A model generated the notes under the pieces. That model was not told the origin of the DNA. It did not search any database and saw only the letters and a program-made list of their open reading frames with translations. Made by a program: the position numbers and the translations under genes. DNA of 35,445 nucleotides from Opitutales bacterium (GTDB lineage Bacteria > Verrucomicrobiota > Verrucomicrobiia > Opitutales > Seribacteraceae), in NCBI GenBank assembly GCA_029251885.1, contig JAQXCL010000080.1:1-35445 (forward strand), in the 5' to 3' direction. Shown piece by piece: positions 26,928 through 35,445 of the stretch (its first letter is position 1; every line of letters begins with the position of its first letter).

Positions 26928-28247
26928 ATGTCTGAAAACAGTAATGATTTTAATCCCTCCATTCGGGAAAAGATTTTAAACGAGGCCGCGGCCAACGAAA
27001 CCTTTCCTGCGGCCAAGCCTATTCTTAACGCACATGCCCACACCTTTTATTCTTTTAATTACAAAGGATATTCACCGACCACTTTTGCCCTGGAGGCCAA
27101 ACGGGCGGGCTTGGAAATTGGGGGGATTGTGGACTTTGATGTGCTTGACGGTCTTGAGGAATTTTGGACGGCCAGTCGCCGGCTCGACCTTAAGGGTTGT
27201 ATAGGTTTGGAATCCCGTGTCTTTGTTCCCGAGTTTTCTGAGCGGGTGATTAATTCGCCGGGCGAGCCGGGTATTAGTTATCATATGGGCATTGGATTTA
27301 CCACCACTGCCATACCTGAGGAAGCCCAGAAATTTTTGGACAGTATGCGCCATACCTCGGAGACCCGTAACCGGGCGATGGCAGACCGGGTAAATGCTTA
27401 CCTTGATCCACTGGTCCTTGACTATGAAAAGGATGTTGCACCCTTAGCCCCCAAGGGTAACGCGACCGAACGTCATCTTTGCCTGGCATATGCCCTGAAG
27501 GCAGCAGCCCAATACCCCGAGGAGTCTGCCTTGCGCAACTTTTGGGGAGAAAAGCTAGGTGTTGCTCCTGAAGATTTAAAGGAGTTGCCAGATGGTCGTG
27601 CGGTTACCGATTTGATTCGGGCTAAAACCATGAAGAAGGGTGGGGTAGGTTATGTACAGCCGGACTCTGGTTCCTTTCCTCAAATGGCAGATATGAACAA
27701 ATTCGTCCTTCTTTGTGAAGCCCTACCTACCATTACTTGGCTGGACGGTACTTCCGACGGAGAATCGGCTATTGAAGAACTTGTCGAAGTTTCCCGGTCC
27801 ACGGGTGCAGTTGCTTTTAATATCATACCCGACCGAAACTATACTCCAGGTTCCCCCGATCAAAAACTTACCAACCTTAAACAGGTCATTCAATTGACCG
27901 AGGATTTGGGTCTCCCTTTGATCGGTGGTACAGAGATGAATAGTCCCGGACAAAAGTTTGTGGATGATTTTGATTCTGCTGAGCTTAATCCGCACCGTGA
28001 ATCTTTTCTTCGTGGTGGTCGTATCCTGCATGCACATTCCACTTTGCAAAAAGCGGCTGGTCTTGGGTATTTGAGCGATTGGGCAAAGGGGAATTTCTCC
28101 GATGTTCATAAAAAGAATGATTTCTTCGCCGAATTTGGAAAAGTATTTTCTCCAAGGGGTGAACAGGTACTGCTTGATCGTTTGAATGGGGAGATGCTTC
28201 CCGAGCAAGTAATTGCCCTTGCCGGTGAGGCAATGGTTACCTCCTGA
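26928..28247 (+). CDS. PHP-domain protein of unknown function
   Basis: A 439-aa protein with the polymerase-and-histidinol-phosphatase fold. The N-terminal HAH motif (H36, H38) in ILNAHAHTF is typical of the first metal-site strand, followed by VDFDVLDG where many PHP proteins have a His after Asp, then LESRVF with the Glu. Late residues GTEMNSPG and HAHSTL complete a likely three-metal site. There is no signal peptide. PHP enzymes are phosphoesterases, such as histidinol phosphatase, or metal-dependent hydrolases; placed between a sugar kinase and a hexitol-phosphate dehydrogenase-like gene, it may act on a phosphorylated sugar. At 439 aa it is larger than a minimal PHP domain (about 270 aa); the extra sequence is unassigned. 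Confidence 0.7.
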   Translation: MSENSNDFNPSIREKILNEAAANETFPAAKPILNAHAHTFYSFNYKGYSPTTFALEAKRAGLEIGGIVDFDVLDGLEEFWTASRRLDLKGCIGLESRVFVPEFSERVINSPGEPGISYHMGIGFTTTAIPEEAQKFLDSMRHTSETRNRAMADRVNAYLDPLVLDYEKDVAPLAPKGNATERHLCLAYALKAAAQYPEESALRNFWGEKLGVAPEDLKELPDGRAVTDLIRAKTMKKGGVGYVQPDSGSFPQMADMNKFVLLCEALPTITWLDGTSDGESAIEELVEVSRSTGAVAFNIIPDRNYTPGSPDQKLTNLKQVIQLTEDLGLPLIGGTEMNSPGQKFVDDFDSAELNPHRESFLRGGRILHAHSTLQKAAGLGYLSDWAKGNFSDVHKKNDFFAEFGKVFSPRGEQVLLDRLNGEMLPEQVIALAGEAMVTS

Positions 28248-28256
28248 TTTTCTTAG

Positions 28257-29456
28257 ATGGCGGGCTCCTACGTCGGATTTGGATTTGGAGCAATTCAGGG
28301 AGGACTGTTTCTTCCTGCAGCTCAGGCATCTAAGAACTTTGACCGTTTGGTGGTGGCTGAGATTGAGCCAGACATCGTTCGGGGTGTGCGTGCGAATGAT
28401 GGATCGTACAGCTGTAATGTCGCCCATGCCGACCGGGTTGAAGTTGTCACTGTTTCTGGCGTGCAAACCCTCAATCCCACCGATTCGGATGATCGTGAGG
28501 AGTTAGTCGGGGCAATTGCCGAGGCGAGCGAGTTGGGCACAGCACTGCCAAGTTTTCACCTTTATGATTCTCCACCCGCTGCGGTTGCCCGACTGCTGGC
28601 CGAAGGCTTAACCCGCAAGAGTAAACGGCCCGAGCTTCCACCTGCTGTGGTTTATGCAGCAGAGAATGATTCCCGTGCGGCTACGCGATTGGAGGCTCTT
28701 TGCTGGGATCATGCACCCGCCGGATTCGGGGATAAAACAATTTTTTCCGAAACGGTTATTCCCAAAATGTGCACTGTGGTTCAGAATCCTGCCCGTATCG
28801 ATGCGGATGGTCTGATTCCAATGTTCCCTGGTGCCAACCGTGCATTGTTAGTTGAAGCATACGACCGTATATTAATTGAGGATCATGTACCAGTTGGTTT
28901 CAAGCGTGGGTTTTCCACTTTTGTGACCAAGCGCCAATTAGATCCTTTCGCCCAGACAAAATTTCTCGGACACAATGCGGTTCACGCTTGGTTGGGCTAC
29001 CTGGCAGAAAGCGAAGGCTTGGTCTTGATGAGTGAGGTGGGTAAACGGGACGATCTCATGCGACGGGCATTGGAGGTTTTTCAACGGGAAGTCGGACCCG
29101 GGTTGGTCCATGCTCATGCCCACGGAGGAGATCCACTCTTTAGTCCCCAGGGGATTTTGGAATATGCCAAGGATGCATTGCAAAGGATGGTAAATCCTTT
29201 CCTCAATGATCCGATCGAGCGAGTGACCCGTGATCCCATAAGGAAATTAGGATGGGAAGACCGATTGATCGGAGCGATGCGATTGGCTATAGATGCCGGT
29301 GTTGAACCACTTCTCCTAAGTGAGGGTGCTAAGATTGCTTTAAACCGGGCATCTCAGGAGACCGGTACATCTCCCGAGAAAGTTTTGGCTAAGATCTGGT
29401 CTACTGAGGCTTCTAAAGAAGAAACCCAACGGGTTCTCTCTTTGCTCCTTGCTTGA
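28257..29456 (+). CDS. Mannitol-1-phosphate 5-dehydrogenase-like oxidoreductase
   Basis: A 399-aa member of the polyol-specific long-chain dehydrogenases, which interconvert polyols or polyol phosphates and ketoses with NAD(H). Signs: an N-terminal Rossmann-type FGFGAIQGG (about 8-16); the catalytic KxxxxNxxH signature, visible as K235, N240, H243 in KFLGHNAVH; and RVTRDPIRKLG followed by DRLIGA, which matches the MtlD C-terminal region. The order is typical and all catalytic residues are present. It begins 9 bp after the PHP gene stop with no Shine-Dalgarno and is the last enzyme gene before the DeoR-type regulator. The product would be fructose-6-phosphate if the substrate is mannitol-1-phosphate, but this is not shown. 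Confidence 0.8.
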   Translation: MAGSYVGFGFGAIQGGLFLPAAQASKNFDRLVVAEIEPDIVRGVRANDGSYSCNVAHADRVEVVTVSGVQTLNPTDSDDREELVGAIAEASELGTALPSFHLYDSPPAAVARLLAEGLTRKSKRPELPPAVVYAAENDSRAATRLEALCWDHAPAGFGDKTIFSETVIPKMCTVVQNPARIDADGLIPMFPGANRALLVEAYDRILIEDHVPVGFKRGFSTFVTKRQLDPFAQTKFLGHNAVHAWLGYLAESEGLVLMSEVGKRDDLMRRALEVFQREVGPGLVHAHAHGGDPLFSPQGILEYAKDALQRMVNPFLNDPIERVTRDPIRKLGWEDRLIGAMRLAIDAGVEPLLLSEGAKIALNRASQETGTSPEKVLAKIWSTEASKEETQRVLSLLLA

Positions 29457-29476
29457 GTTGGCTTTTTTCTTCTATT

Positions 29477-29496
29477 AACCGGTCGTTTGATCGGTT
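29477..29496. promoter_or_regulatory. Inverted-repeat operator candidate upstream of the DeoR gene
   Basis: AACCG (29477-29481) and CGGTT (29492-29496) are inverted arms separated by 10 bp, about 77-96 bp upstream of the DeoR ATG. A related AACCGGTTTGAG lies at 25691-25702 upstream of the PfkB gene, so a shared binding motif is possible. The arms are short. Confidence 0.25.
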
Positions 29497-29536
29497 GAGC
29501 GAAATTGAGTGATTTATGCCATTCAATGATTGCTTT

Positions 29537-29550
29537 TCGTTCAAAAACGA
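29537..29550. promoter_or_regulatory. TCGTT-N4-AACGA palindrome just before the DeoR start
   Basis: A perfect 5-bp inverted repeat with spacer CAAA, 22 bp before the ATG at 29573. The position suits an autoregulatory operator of the downstream gene. A frame extension with ATG at 29516 would put this site inside coding sequence, which is one reason to prefer the later start. Confidence 0.35.
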
Positions 29551-29572
29551 TCAAATTCTATCATTTAGCCCT

Positions 29573-30352
29573 ATGATTCAGGAAAACTCTCCAGCCCTTG
29601 CCCCCCAGCGGCGTGAACATTTGCGACAGATGTTGCGGGAAGGTGGAGTTGCCCGGGTGGAAGATTTGCGCCGTAAACTTGATGTATCGGTAGCAACTAT
29701 CCGTCGGGATTTGGAAATTCTTGAGGAGGATGGAAAAGTCCGCCGGGTTCACGGTGGTGCCGTATCGATGGAGAGCCGCTTAGAGGAACCAGTTTTTGAA
29801 AACAAAACTAATTTGGCAGCCAAGGAAAAACAACGGATTGCCGAGGAAGCCTACTCACTGATCGAGTCGGATGAAGCGATTTATTTGAATGGTGGAAGCA
29901 CCACCCTGTTTCTTGCCCGTTTGCTCCGGGAAAGATCGGATTTGACGGTAGTTACCAATTCTCTACAGGCAGCCATTGAATTGGCAGATTCCGGACCCCG
30001 GGTTATTTTAATTGGAGGAGAACTTCGTAGAATCAGTCAGACCATGGTAGGTCCATTGACTTCGGCTGTTCTTGCTCAGGTCCATGTGGATAAGGCTTTT
30101 ATGGGCACCATGGGTTTTTGCCTGAAGAACGGACTGACAACCACTGATCCAAACGAAGCTTATTCCAACGAGATTGTCGCAGAACAAGCCGGACAGGTCA
30201 TTCTGCTTGCCGATTCGAACAAGGCAGAAAAAGTTTGTTTTGCCCGTTTTTCAGATTTCGACAAGATCGATCTTTTAATCACCGATCGAAACCTTTCCGC
30301 TGAGTATACCAAATCTTTACCCAAGATCGGAGTGAAGGTACGAACTGTATAA
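29573..30352 (+). CDS. DeoR-family transcriptional regulator
   Basis: A 259-aa regulator of sugar metabolism. The N-terminal winged helix-turn-helix is clear: VARVEDLRRKLDVSVATIRRDLE, then LEEDGKVRRVHGGAV, the family signature. The C-terminal DeoR sensor domain follows, with YLNGGSTTLFLARLL and VTNSLQAAIEL, then DSNKAEKVCF; this domain is related to ribose-5-phosphate isomerase and binds a phosphorylated sugar. Most family members repress a sugar operon until its sugar phosphate appears. Because it directly follows the polyol-phosphate genes, it is likely their regulator. The start at 29573 (MIQENSP) is chosen because the upstream 19 residues are not family-like; no Shine-Dalgarno decides the matter. 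Confidence 0.9.
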   Translation: MIQENSPALAPQRREHLRQMLREGGVARVEDLRRKLDVSVATIRRDLEILEEDGKVRRVHGGAVSMESRLEEPVFENKTNLAAKEKQRIAEEAYSLIESDEAIYLNGGSTTLFLARLLRERSDLTVVTNSLQAAIELADSGPRVILIGGELRRISQTMVGPLTSAVLAQVHVDKAFMGTMGFCLKNGLTTTDPNEAYSNEIVAEQAGQVILLADSNKAEKVCFARFSDFDKIDLLITDRNLSAEYTKSLPKIGVKVRTV

Positions 30353-30405
30353 TTTTACACCCCTTATTTAAAACAACCCCTAAAAGGAGAAGAAGAAAAC
30401 AAGAC

Positions 30406-31731
30406 ATGGCCACACCCGTTATTATGCCCCGCCAAGGACAATCGGTGGAAAGTTGCATCCTGACCGAATGGAAAGTGAATGTAGGAGACCAAGTCGCCGA
30501 AGGCGATGTGCTCGCTGTTATTGAGACAGACAAAGCAAGCTTTGACCTCGAGTCGACCGCCTCTGGATCGGTGCTCGCTCTCTTTTGGGAAGCCGACGAC
30601 GATGTGCCTGTACTTGCCAATGTTGCTGCCATTGGAAATGAGGGAGAAGATATTGAAGAATTTCGTCCGGAAGGACAGAGTGGAGCCTCGGCTCCTGTTG
30701 TGGAATCACCCACTCCAGTAGCTACTGGTTCGGTAGCTCAATCAACGAGTCCCGTTGCCAATACTGTTCCTGCTGCTGCACCTACTGGAGGATCTCTTGT
30801 TGCCAGTTCCGGGGTTAGCCCACGGGCTCGACGCCTTGCCCTTAAACATGGGATCGATCCAGAGTCTTTGCCGGGAAGTGGCCCCGAGGGACGGGTGATC
30901 GAACGCGATATCGAGGCAGTAATTAGTGGGCGCCCAAGGCTTTCCGCCACTGCTCGTGCACGTTCTCTTTCTGAAGACTTAGAGCGTCCCGCGCGGGGTA
31001 CTGGACTTGCCGGTATGGTGCGATCTCAGGACCTCAAGGTTCCCGGCTCGGTGGAAGGTGCAGAAATCTCACCGGTCAAGGGTATACGCAAGGTTATTGC
31101 CGAGCGGATGATTGAATCGTTACAGAGCACTGCCCAACTAACTTTACAGGCATCTTTCGAACTGACTAAGGCACAGGCGTACCGCAAGGAACGTTTGGAC
31201 GCGGGACAGTCAAAGGTTTCCTTGAACGATGTTATCGCTCACGGAATTATTAAGACCTTGGCTGAACATCCTGAAATGAATGCGCACTTTCTAGGTGACC
31301 GAATTGCCACCTTTGAAAAAGTTCACCTCGGCGTGGCAGTGGATACACCCCGCGGATTACTTGTGCCTGTAATTAGTAACGCATCTGATCTTTCCATTGA
31401 ACAGGTCTCTGCCGAGGTTAAGAAATTGGCTGGAGCTTGCCGCGAAGGAACGATTTCTCCGGATAATTTAAGTGGGGGTTCCTTTACCCTGACCAATTTG
31501 GGAATGCTCGGTGTGGAAACCTTTACTCCTGTGCTTAACGCTCCTGAAGTTGCCATCCTTGGTGTTGGCGGAATTGTGCTTAAGCCTAAACGTACGGAGA
31601 GCGGGGAGGTCGAACATGTCGATACTTTGCCATTGAGCCTGACTATTGACCACCAGGCGGTGGACGGTGCACCTGCTGCCCGTTTCCTTCAATCTTTAGT
31701 TGAGCGCCTGGAAAACACTCCAGGTGCCTAA
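30406..31731 (+). CDS. 2-oxo acid dehydrogenase E2, dihydrolipoamide acyltransferase
   Basis: Core acyltransferase of a pyruvate-type dehydrogenase complex, 441 aa. The lipoyl domain (1-78) carries the attachment Lys at position 43 in ETDKASF. A Ala/Pro/Ser/Val/Thr-rich linker (about 90-135) follows, then a peripheral subunit-binding domain containing SPRARRLA and PEGRVIERDI (about 145-178). The catalytic domain starts near 215 and holds DHQAVDGAPAARFL near the C-terminus; the active His-Asp-Gly are kept while the usual Arg-Val after Asp-His is Gln-Ala. Only one lipoyl domain. E3 follows by 49 bp and E1 by another 51, an unusual E2-E3-E1 gene order. Pyruvate versus branched-chain substrate is unresolved. 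AAGGAG lies upstream of the start. Confidence 0.92.
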   Translation: MATPVIMPRQGQSVESCILTEWKVNVGDQVAEGDVLAVIETDKASFDLESTASGSVLALFWEADDDVPVLANVAAIGNEGEDIEEFRPEGQSGASAPVVESPTPVATGSVAQSTSPVANTVPAAAPTGGSLVASSGVSPRARRLALKHGIDPESLPGSGPEGRVIERDIEAVISGRPRLSATARARSLSEDLERPARGTGLAGMVRSQDLKVPGSVEGAEISPVKGIRKVIAERMIESLQSTAQLTLQASFELTKAQAYRKERLDAGQSKVSLNDVIAHGIIKTLAEHPEMNAHFLGDRIATFEKVHLGVAVDTPRGLLVPVISNASDLSIEQVSAEVKKLAGACREGTISPDNLSGGSFTLTNLGMLGVETFTPVLNAPEVAILGVGGIVLKPKRTESGEVEHVDTLPLSLTIDHQAVDGAPAARFLQSLVERLENTPGA

Positions 31732-31780
31732 ACCGATACATTCTATCTCAAACCAAATAAGAAAAATTCCTTAAGAAGAA

Positions 31781-33124
31781 ATGAAATACGATTTTGCTGT
31801 AATTGGAGCCGGACCTGCAGGGTACGTAGCCGCCAAAAAAGCCGCCGGTGCGGGTCTCAAGACCCTACTTGTGGAAAAGAAAAAGCTTGGAGGTGTATGC
31901 CTCAATGAAGGATGTGTTCCTTCAAAAACTTTGCTCCAAGCTGCCAAAACCTATCATCATGCCAAGCACGGTTCAGTTTTTGGAGTGAATGTGGAAGGTT
32001 TAAGCTTTGATTTCCCCAAGGCCCATTCCCACAAGAATGGAGTGATGGACAAGATGCGTGACGGTATTGCCGGGTTAATGAAGAAGTACAAAGTCGATGT
32101 AGTCGAGGGAGAGGCCGTGCTTCAGCCTAACCGTAAAATTGTGGTTAATGGCGAGGAGCATGAAGCTGACAATATTTTAATCTGTACCGGTTCTTCTCCG
32201 GCAGTTCCCCCAATCCCTGGAATCGACCAGGAACATGTGGTTGATTCCACTGGTATTCTTAACCGCGAATCCTTGCCTAAGCGATTAATCGTGGTTGGTG
32301 GAGGAGTGATTGGTTGTGAGTTTGCCTGCATGTATGCATCCGTTGATGTATCAGTTACCGTGCTCGAGGCTATGCCGGAAATCTGTCCTAATCTTGACTC
32401 GGAAATTTCTGCCACCTTGCGCAAGGAACTCGAAAAGAAAGGCGTGGAATTTAAACTGGAGTCCAAAGTCGAAGAGATTGGTAAATCCACTGTAACTTAT
32501 AACGATGGCTCCAATAGCCAGGAAATTGAAGGCGATCTTGTCTTAGTGGCTACTGGTCGCCGGCCCAATGTTTCCGGACTTGGCTTTGAAGAAATCGGTT
32601 TGGAGTTTTCCCCCCGTGGTATCAAATCTGACGATCGTGGAGCGACCAATCTTCCAGGCGTATGGGTTGCTGGTGATGTCACTGGCCAGGCTTGGCTTGC
32701 TCATGCAGCCAGCCGGATGGGCGAAGTGGTGGTTAACAATATTACTGGTCGTGCCGACCGTATGCGTTTCGATGCCATGCCCGCAGTGGTCTATACGAGT
32801 CCAGAAGTCGCGGTGGTTGGGTTGACCAAAGAGGAAGCCGAGGAGCGTGGAATCAAAACGCGTTCAGGTCGTATTCCTATGGCAATTAATGCCCGGTACA
32901 TTGCGGAAAATCCAGATGAAAGTGGTCTTTGCAAAGTCGTTTTGGAAAAAGATACCAATCGATTGCTCGGTGTACATATGGTCGGTGGTGCCTGCTCTGA
33001 AATGATCTTCGGTGCAACTGCCATGCTCGAAACCGAACTGCGCGAAGAGGAAATTGAAGAGATTGTATTTCCTCATCCGACCACATCCGAAATCATCAAA
33101 GACGTATTTATGGCGGTTCGTTAA
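31781..33124 (+). CDS. lpdA: Dihydrolipoyl dehydrogenase (E3)
   Basis: Flavoprotein of 447 aa that reoxidises the dihydrolipoyl group of E2 and passes electrons to NAD+. Visible: FAD-binding GAGPAGYVAAKKAA, the redox-active disulfide in GGVCLNEGCVPSKT, NAD-binding VVGGGVIGCEFA, the second FAD motif GDVTGQAWLAHAA, and the C-terminal FPHPTTSE carrying the active-site His-Glu of the partner subunit. All active residues are present. The length is slightly shorter than the 460-475 typical. It sits between E2 and E1. AAGAAGAA before the ATG is a weak ribosome binding site. Confidence 0.95.
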   Translation: MKYDFAVIGAGPAGYVAAKKAAGAGLKTLLVEKKKLGGVCLNEGCVPSKTLLQAAKTYHHAKHGSVFGVNVEGLSFDFPKAHSHKNGVMDKMRDGIAGLMKKYKVDVVEGEAVLQPNRKIVVNGEEHEADNILICTGSSPAVPPIPGIDQEHVVDSTGILNRESLPKRLIVVGGGVIGCEFACMYASVDVSVTVLEAMPEICPNLDSEISATLRKELEKKGVEFKLESKVEEIGKSTVTYNDGSNSQEIEGDLVLVATGRRPNVSGLGFEEIGLEFSPRGIKSDDRGATNLPGVWVAGDVTGQAWLAHAASRMGEVVVNNITGRADRMRFDAMPAVVYTSPEVAVVGLTKEEAEERGIKTRSGRIPMAINARYIAENPDESGLCKVVLEKDTNRLLGVHMVGGACSEMIFGATAMLETELREEEIEEIVFPHPTTSEIIKDVFMAVR

Positions 33125-33175
33125 GGCCCCCTCGTCGATCACTCAAACAAGAAAACTCTCTAACACCCATTCTCC

Positions 33176-35445
33176 ATGCCAAAGTCACAAATTGTCGAAC
33201 CTGCAGAGGAACGCAAAGCGGGAACAATTCCCTTCAAGGAAATTCCCCTCAATCAATACAAAGATGATTTAAAAAAGGAAGTCGAGACCCACGGGGCCGA
33301 GGCCCTTATCGGAATCTACGAGGATATGCTGCTCATTCGCGAATTCGAGAGCATGCTCCAAAGTATTAAGACCCAGGGATCATACGAAGGAATCGAATAC
33401 GATCACAAGGGTCCCGCTCACTTGTCCATCGGGCAGGAAGCATCTGCGGTTGGCCAAGCCTTTCTGTTGGGAGTGGATGATCATATTCTTGGTTCTCACC
33501 GGTCTCACGGTGAGATTCTCGCCAAAGGAATGTCATCCATTCGTAAGCTAGATGATGATCGTTTGATGGAAATCATGAAAGGCTTTCTTGATGGAGATTG
33601 TTTTGGAGTGGTTGAAAAAGAGGGAGCTGAAAATGTTAAGGCACTCGCACGCAACTTCCTTCTCTATGGTGCATTGGCCGAGGTCTTCGGGCGGGCAAAT
33701 GGTTTCAATCGTGGACTGGGTGGTTCGATGCATGCCTTCTTTACTCCCTTTGGAATCCTTCCCAATAATGCAATTGTTGGTGGATCTGCCGATATTGCGA
33801 TGGGTGCATCTCTCTTTAAAAAGTGTAACCGCAAACCAGGAATCGTGATTTCCAATGTTGGGGATGCATCAATGGGATGTGGGCCGACCTGGGAAGCAAT
33901 GAATTTTGCATCAATGCGTCAATTCCATGAATTGTGGGAAGATTCAATGAAGGGCGGATTGCCCATCATTTTTAATTTCATGAATAATTTCTACGGCATG
34001 GGTGGTCAGACAGCTGGTGAAACCATGGCCTTTGACTTTCTTGCCCGAGTTGGAGCAGGTGTTAATCCCGACTCTATGCATGCCGAGCGTGTGGATGGAT
34101 ATAATCCATTGGCAGTGGCCGATGCCATCCGCCGGAAAAAGACATTACTTGAGCAGGGAGACGGACCTGTGCTTTTGGAAACAATTACCTATCGATATTC
34201 CGGACATTCGCCTTCTGATGCTTCTTCTTACCGCCTCAAGGAAGAGATTGAAGCCTGGCAGGCAATTGATCCAATCGAGGCTTATGCCAAGGAAATTATC
34301 GATGGCGGACTAATTACCGCTGAACAAATTGAAGAACGTAAGACAGAAACCACCAAGGCGATGACTCAAGCATGTAGGCTTGCATCCAGCTTGGAGATTT
34401 CCCCCCGTTTGCCTTCGGAAAAAATTGCCGGGTTGATGTTTTCCAAACGTAAGGTCGAAAATTACGATCCTTCCCGTACCCCTGAACTTATTTTGCCTGC
34501 AGCAGAAAATCCACGTGTACAAGCATTGGCTAAAAAATCAAGAGCTGGAATCATCGATGGCAAACCAGTTTCAAAAAATAAAGTTTATCAATATCGAGAC
34601 GCCATTTTTGAGGCCGCCTTTCATCGTTTCCAAACTGATTCAACCTTGGTTGCATATGGGGAAGAAAATCGTGACTGGGGAGGCGCTTTTGCATGTTACC
34701 GCGGATTAACCGAGTCTTTGCCTTATCACCGTTTATTCAATTCTCCTATATCTGAAGCTGCGATTGTAGGATCGGCTGTTGGGTATGCCTTGCAGGGAGG
34801 ACGTGCTTTGGTTGAGTTGATGTATTGTGATTTCATGGGCCGTGCAGGAGATGAGATTTTTAACCAGTTAGCCAAGTGGCAGAGTATGTCCGCATGCGTG
34901 CTGGAAATGCCGGTAGTTTTACGGGTGTCTGTGGGATCAAAATATGGTGCTCAACATTCTCAGGACTGGTGTGCGATTTGTAACCATATTCCTGGCTTAC
35001 AGGTGGTCTTCCCTTCCACTCCTTACGATGCCAAAGGTATGCTTAATACTGCATTGGCAGGCAGTGATCCAGTTGTCTTCTTTGAAAGTCAGCGCCTCTA
35101 TGATATTGGCGAGCTTTTTGAAAAGGAAGTGCCTGAGGGATATTATGAAGTTCCATTTGGACCTCCCGCTCAACGCAGAGTTGGAAATGATGTGACCATT
35201 ATAACTGTGGGTGCAACCATGTACCGGGCTTTGGAAGCTGCGGATATTCTTGAACAAAAATATGGAGTAACTGCGGATGTTTTTGATTGCCGCTCGATCA
35301 CGCCATTGGATTACGAACCACTCGTTGAATCGGTTCGCAAGACCGGGAAGGTATTGCTTTCATCCGATGCTTGTGAGCGCGGATCTGTGATGCAGGATAT
35401 TGCATCCAAATTAAGCCAGTTGGCCTTTGACGAGTTGGACGCTCC
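33176..35445 (+). CDS. 2-oxo acid dehydrogenase E1, fused alpha and beta subunits (3' end beyond window)
   Basis: Thiamine-diphosphate enzyme that decarboxylates a 2-oxo acid and acylates E2-lipoyl. The frame runs from ATG at 33176 to the window edge, 756 codons, with no stop; I translated it from the sequence. Residues about 1-440 form an alpha-like part, with [10 protein letters not shown], the ThDP motif starting GDAS near 229 and [11 protein letters not shown] after it; residues from about 467 form a beta-like part ([36 protein letters not shown] with the catalytic-type Glu, LVELMYCDF). Fusions of this kind are known in several phyla such as Bacteroidota and Chlamydiota. Pyruvate or branched-chain specificity cannot be decided. 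No Shine-Dalgarno; the ATG follows TTCTCC. Confidence 0.92.
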   Translation, partial: MPKSQIVEPAEERKAGTIPFKEIPLNQYKDDLKKEVETHGAEALIGIYEDMLLIREFESMLQSIKTQGSYEGIEYDHKGPAHLSIGQEASAVGQAFLLGVDDHILGSHRSHGEILAKGMSSIRKLDDDRLMEIMKGFLDGDCFGVVEKEGAENVKALARNFLLYGALAEVFGRANGFNRGLGGSMHAFFTPFGILPNNAIVGGSADIAMGASLFKKCNRKPGIVISNVGDASMGCGPTWEAMNFASMRQFHELWEDSMKGGLPIIFNFMNNFYGMGGQTAGETMAFDFLARVGAGVNPDSMHAERVDGYNPLAVADAIRRKKTLLEQGDGPVLLETITYRYSGHSPSDASSYRLKEEIEAWQAIDPIEAYAKEIIDGGLITAEQIEERKTETTKAMTQACRLASSLEISPRLPSEKIAGLMFSKRKVENYDPSRTPELILPAAENPRVQALAKKSRAGIIDGKPVSKNKVYQYRDAIFEAAFHRFQTDSTLVAYGEENRDWGGAFACYRGLTESLPYHRLFNSPISEAAIVGSAVGYALQGGRALVELMYCDFMGRAGDEIFNQLAKWQSMSACVLEMPVVLRVSVGSKYGAQHSQDWCAICNHIPGLQVVFPSTPYDAKGMLNTALAGSDPVVFFESQRLYDIGELFEKEVPEGYYEVPFGPPAQRRVGNDVTIITVGATMYRALEAADILEQKYGVTADVFDCRSITPLDYEPLVESVRKTGKVLLSSDACERGSVMQDIASKLSQLAFDELDA

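Noticed and set aside
27723-28466. 247-codon frame antisense to the PHP and MtlD-like genes
   Set aside because: Spans the end of one gene and start of the next on the opposite strand without its own features; a shadow frame.

Overview
The window reads as a chromosomal stretch of a Gram-negative bacterium with moderate GC. It most likely comes from the Verrucomicrobiota/Planctomycetota side of the tree, possibly an Opitutae-like lineage. This is inferred from gene content, not from a marker gene: an SHD1-type domain on a secreted protein, a cytochrome b558-type succinate dehydrogenase, an ebo-type gene cluster, an ECF sigma/membrane protein/PDZ protein trio, and a fused E1 alpha-beta 2-oxo acid dehydrogenase. 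No rRNA, tRNA, CRISPR array, transposase or phage gene was seen. Coding density is high and gene pairs often overlap by 4 bp.

Layout: (1) 1-745: the start of a leftward gene that looks like endonuclease III, a weakly supported 143-codon gene, then the clpB upstream region. (2) 745-3345: clpB. (3) 3358-6232, leftward: an amidohydrolase, an unusual ABC ATPase and an FtsX/LolC-like permease, joined by two 4-bp overlaps, downstream of pyrG (6291-7913). (4) 8136-11558: sdhCAB, divergent from pyrG across a region with a perfect 10-bp inverted repeat. (5) 11642-14115: argH followed, with a one-codon-step overlap, by a secreted protein with an SHD1-like domain, LIM-type zinc fingers and a DA1-type metallopeptidase domain. 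(6) 14122-18878, leftward: four genes matching EboE, EboC, EboD and EboF, preceded by a 300-bp leader with a strong intrinsic terminator and a sigma-54-like element. (7) 19179-21209: ECF sigma factor, single-pass membrane protein and secreted PDZ protein. (8) 21396-22463: an outer-membrane beta-barrel protein with its own terminator. (9) 22647-24125: a two-domain PPK2 polyphosphate kinase (Pap type). (10) 24284-30352: a sugar or polyol phosphate gene group (cupin protein, PfkB kinase, PHP-domain protein, MtlD-like dehydrogenase, DeoR regulator). (11) 30406 to the right edge: E2, E3 and fused E1 of a 2-oxo acid dehydrogenase complex, E1 running off the window.

The core parts fit central metabolism (pyruvate or 2-oxo acid oxidation, succinate oxidation, CTP and arginine synthesis). 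The most unusual parts are the bacterial DA1-like LIM peptidase, the partial ebo cluster with its possible attenuator or small-RNA leader, and the polyol-phosphate group, whose substrate cannot be read from sequence alone.
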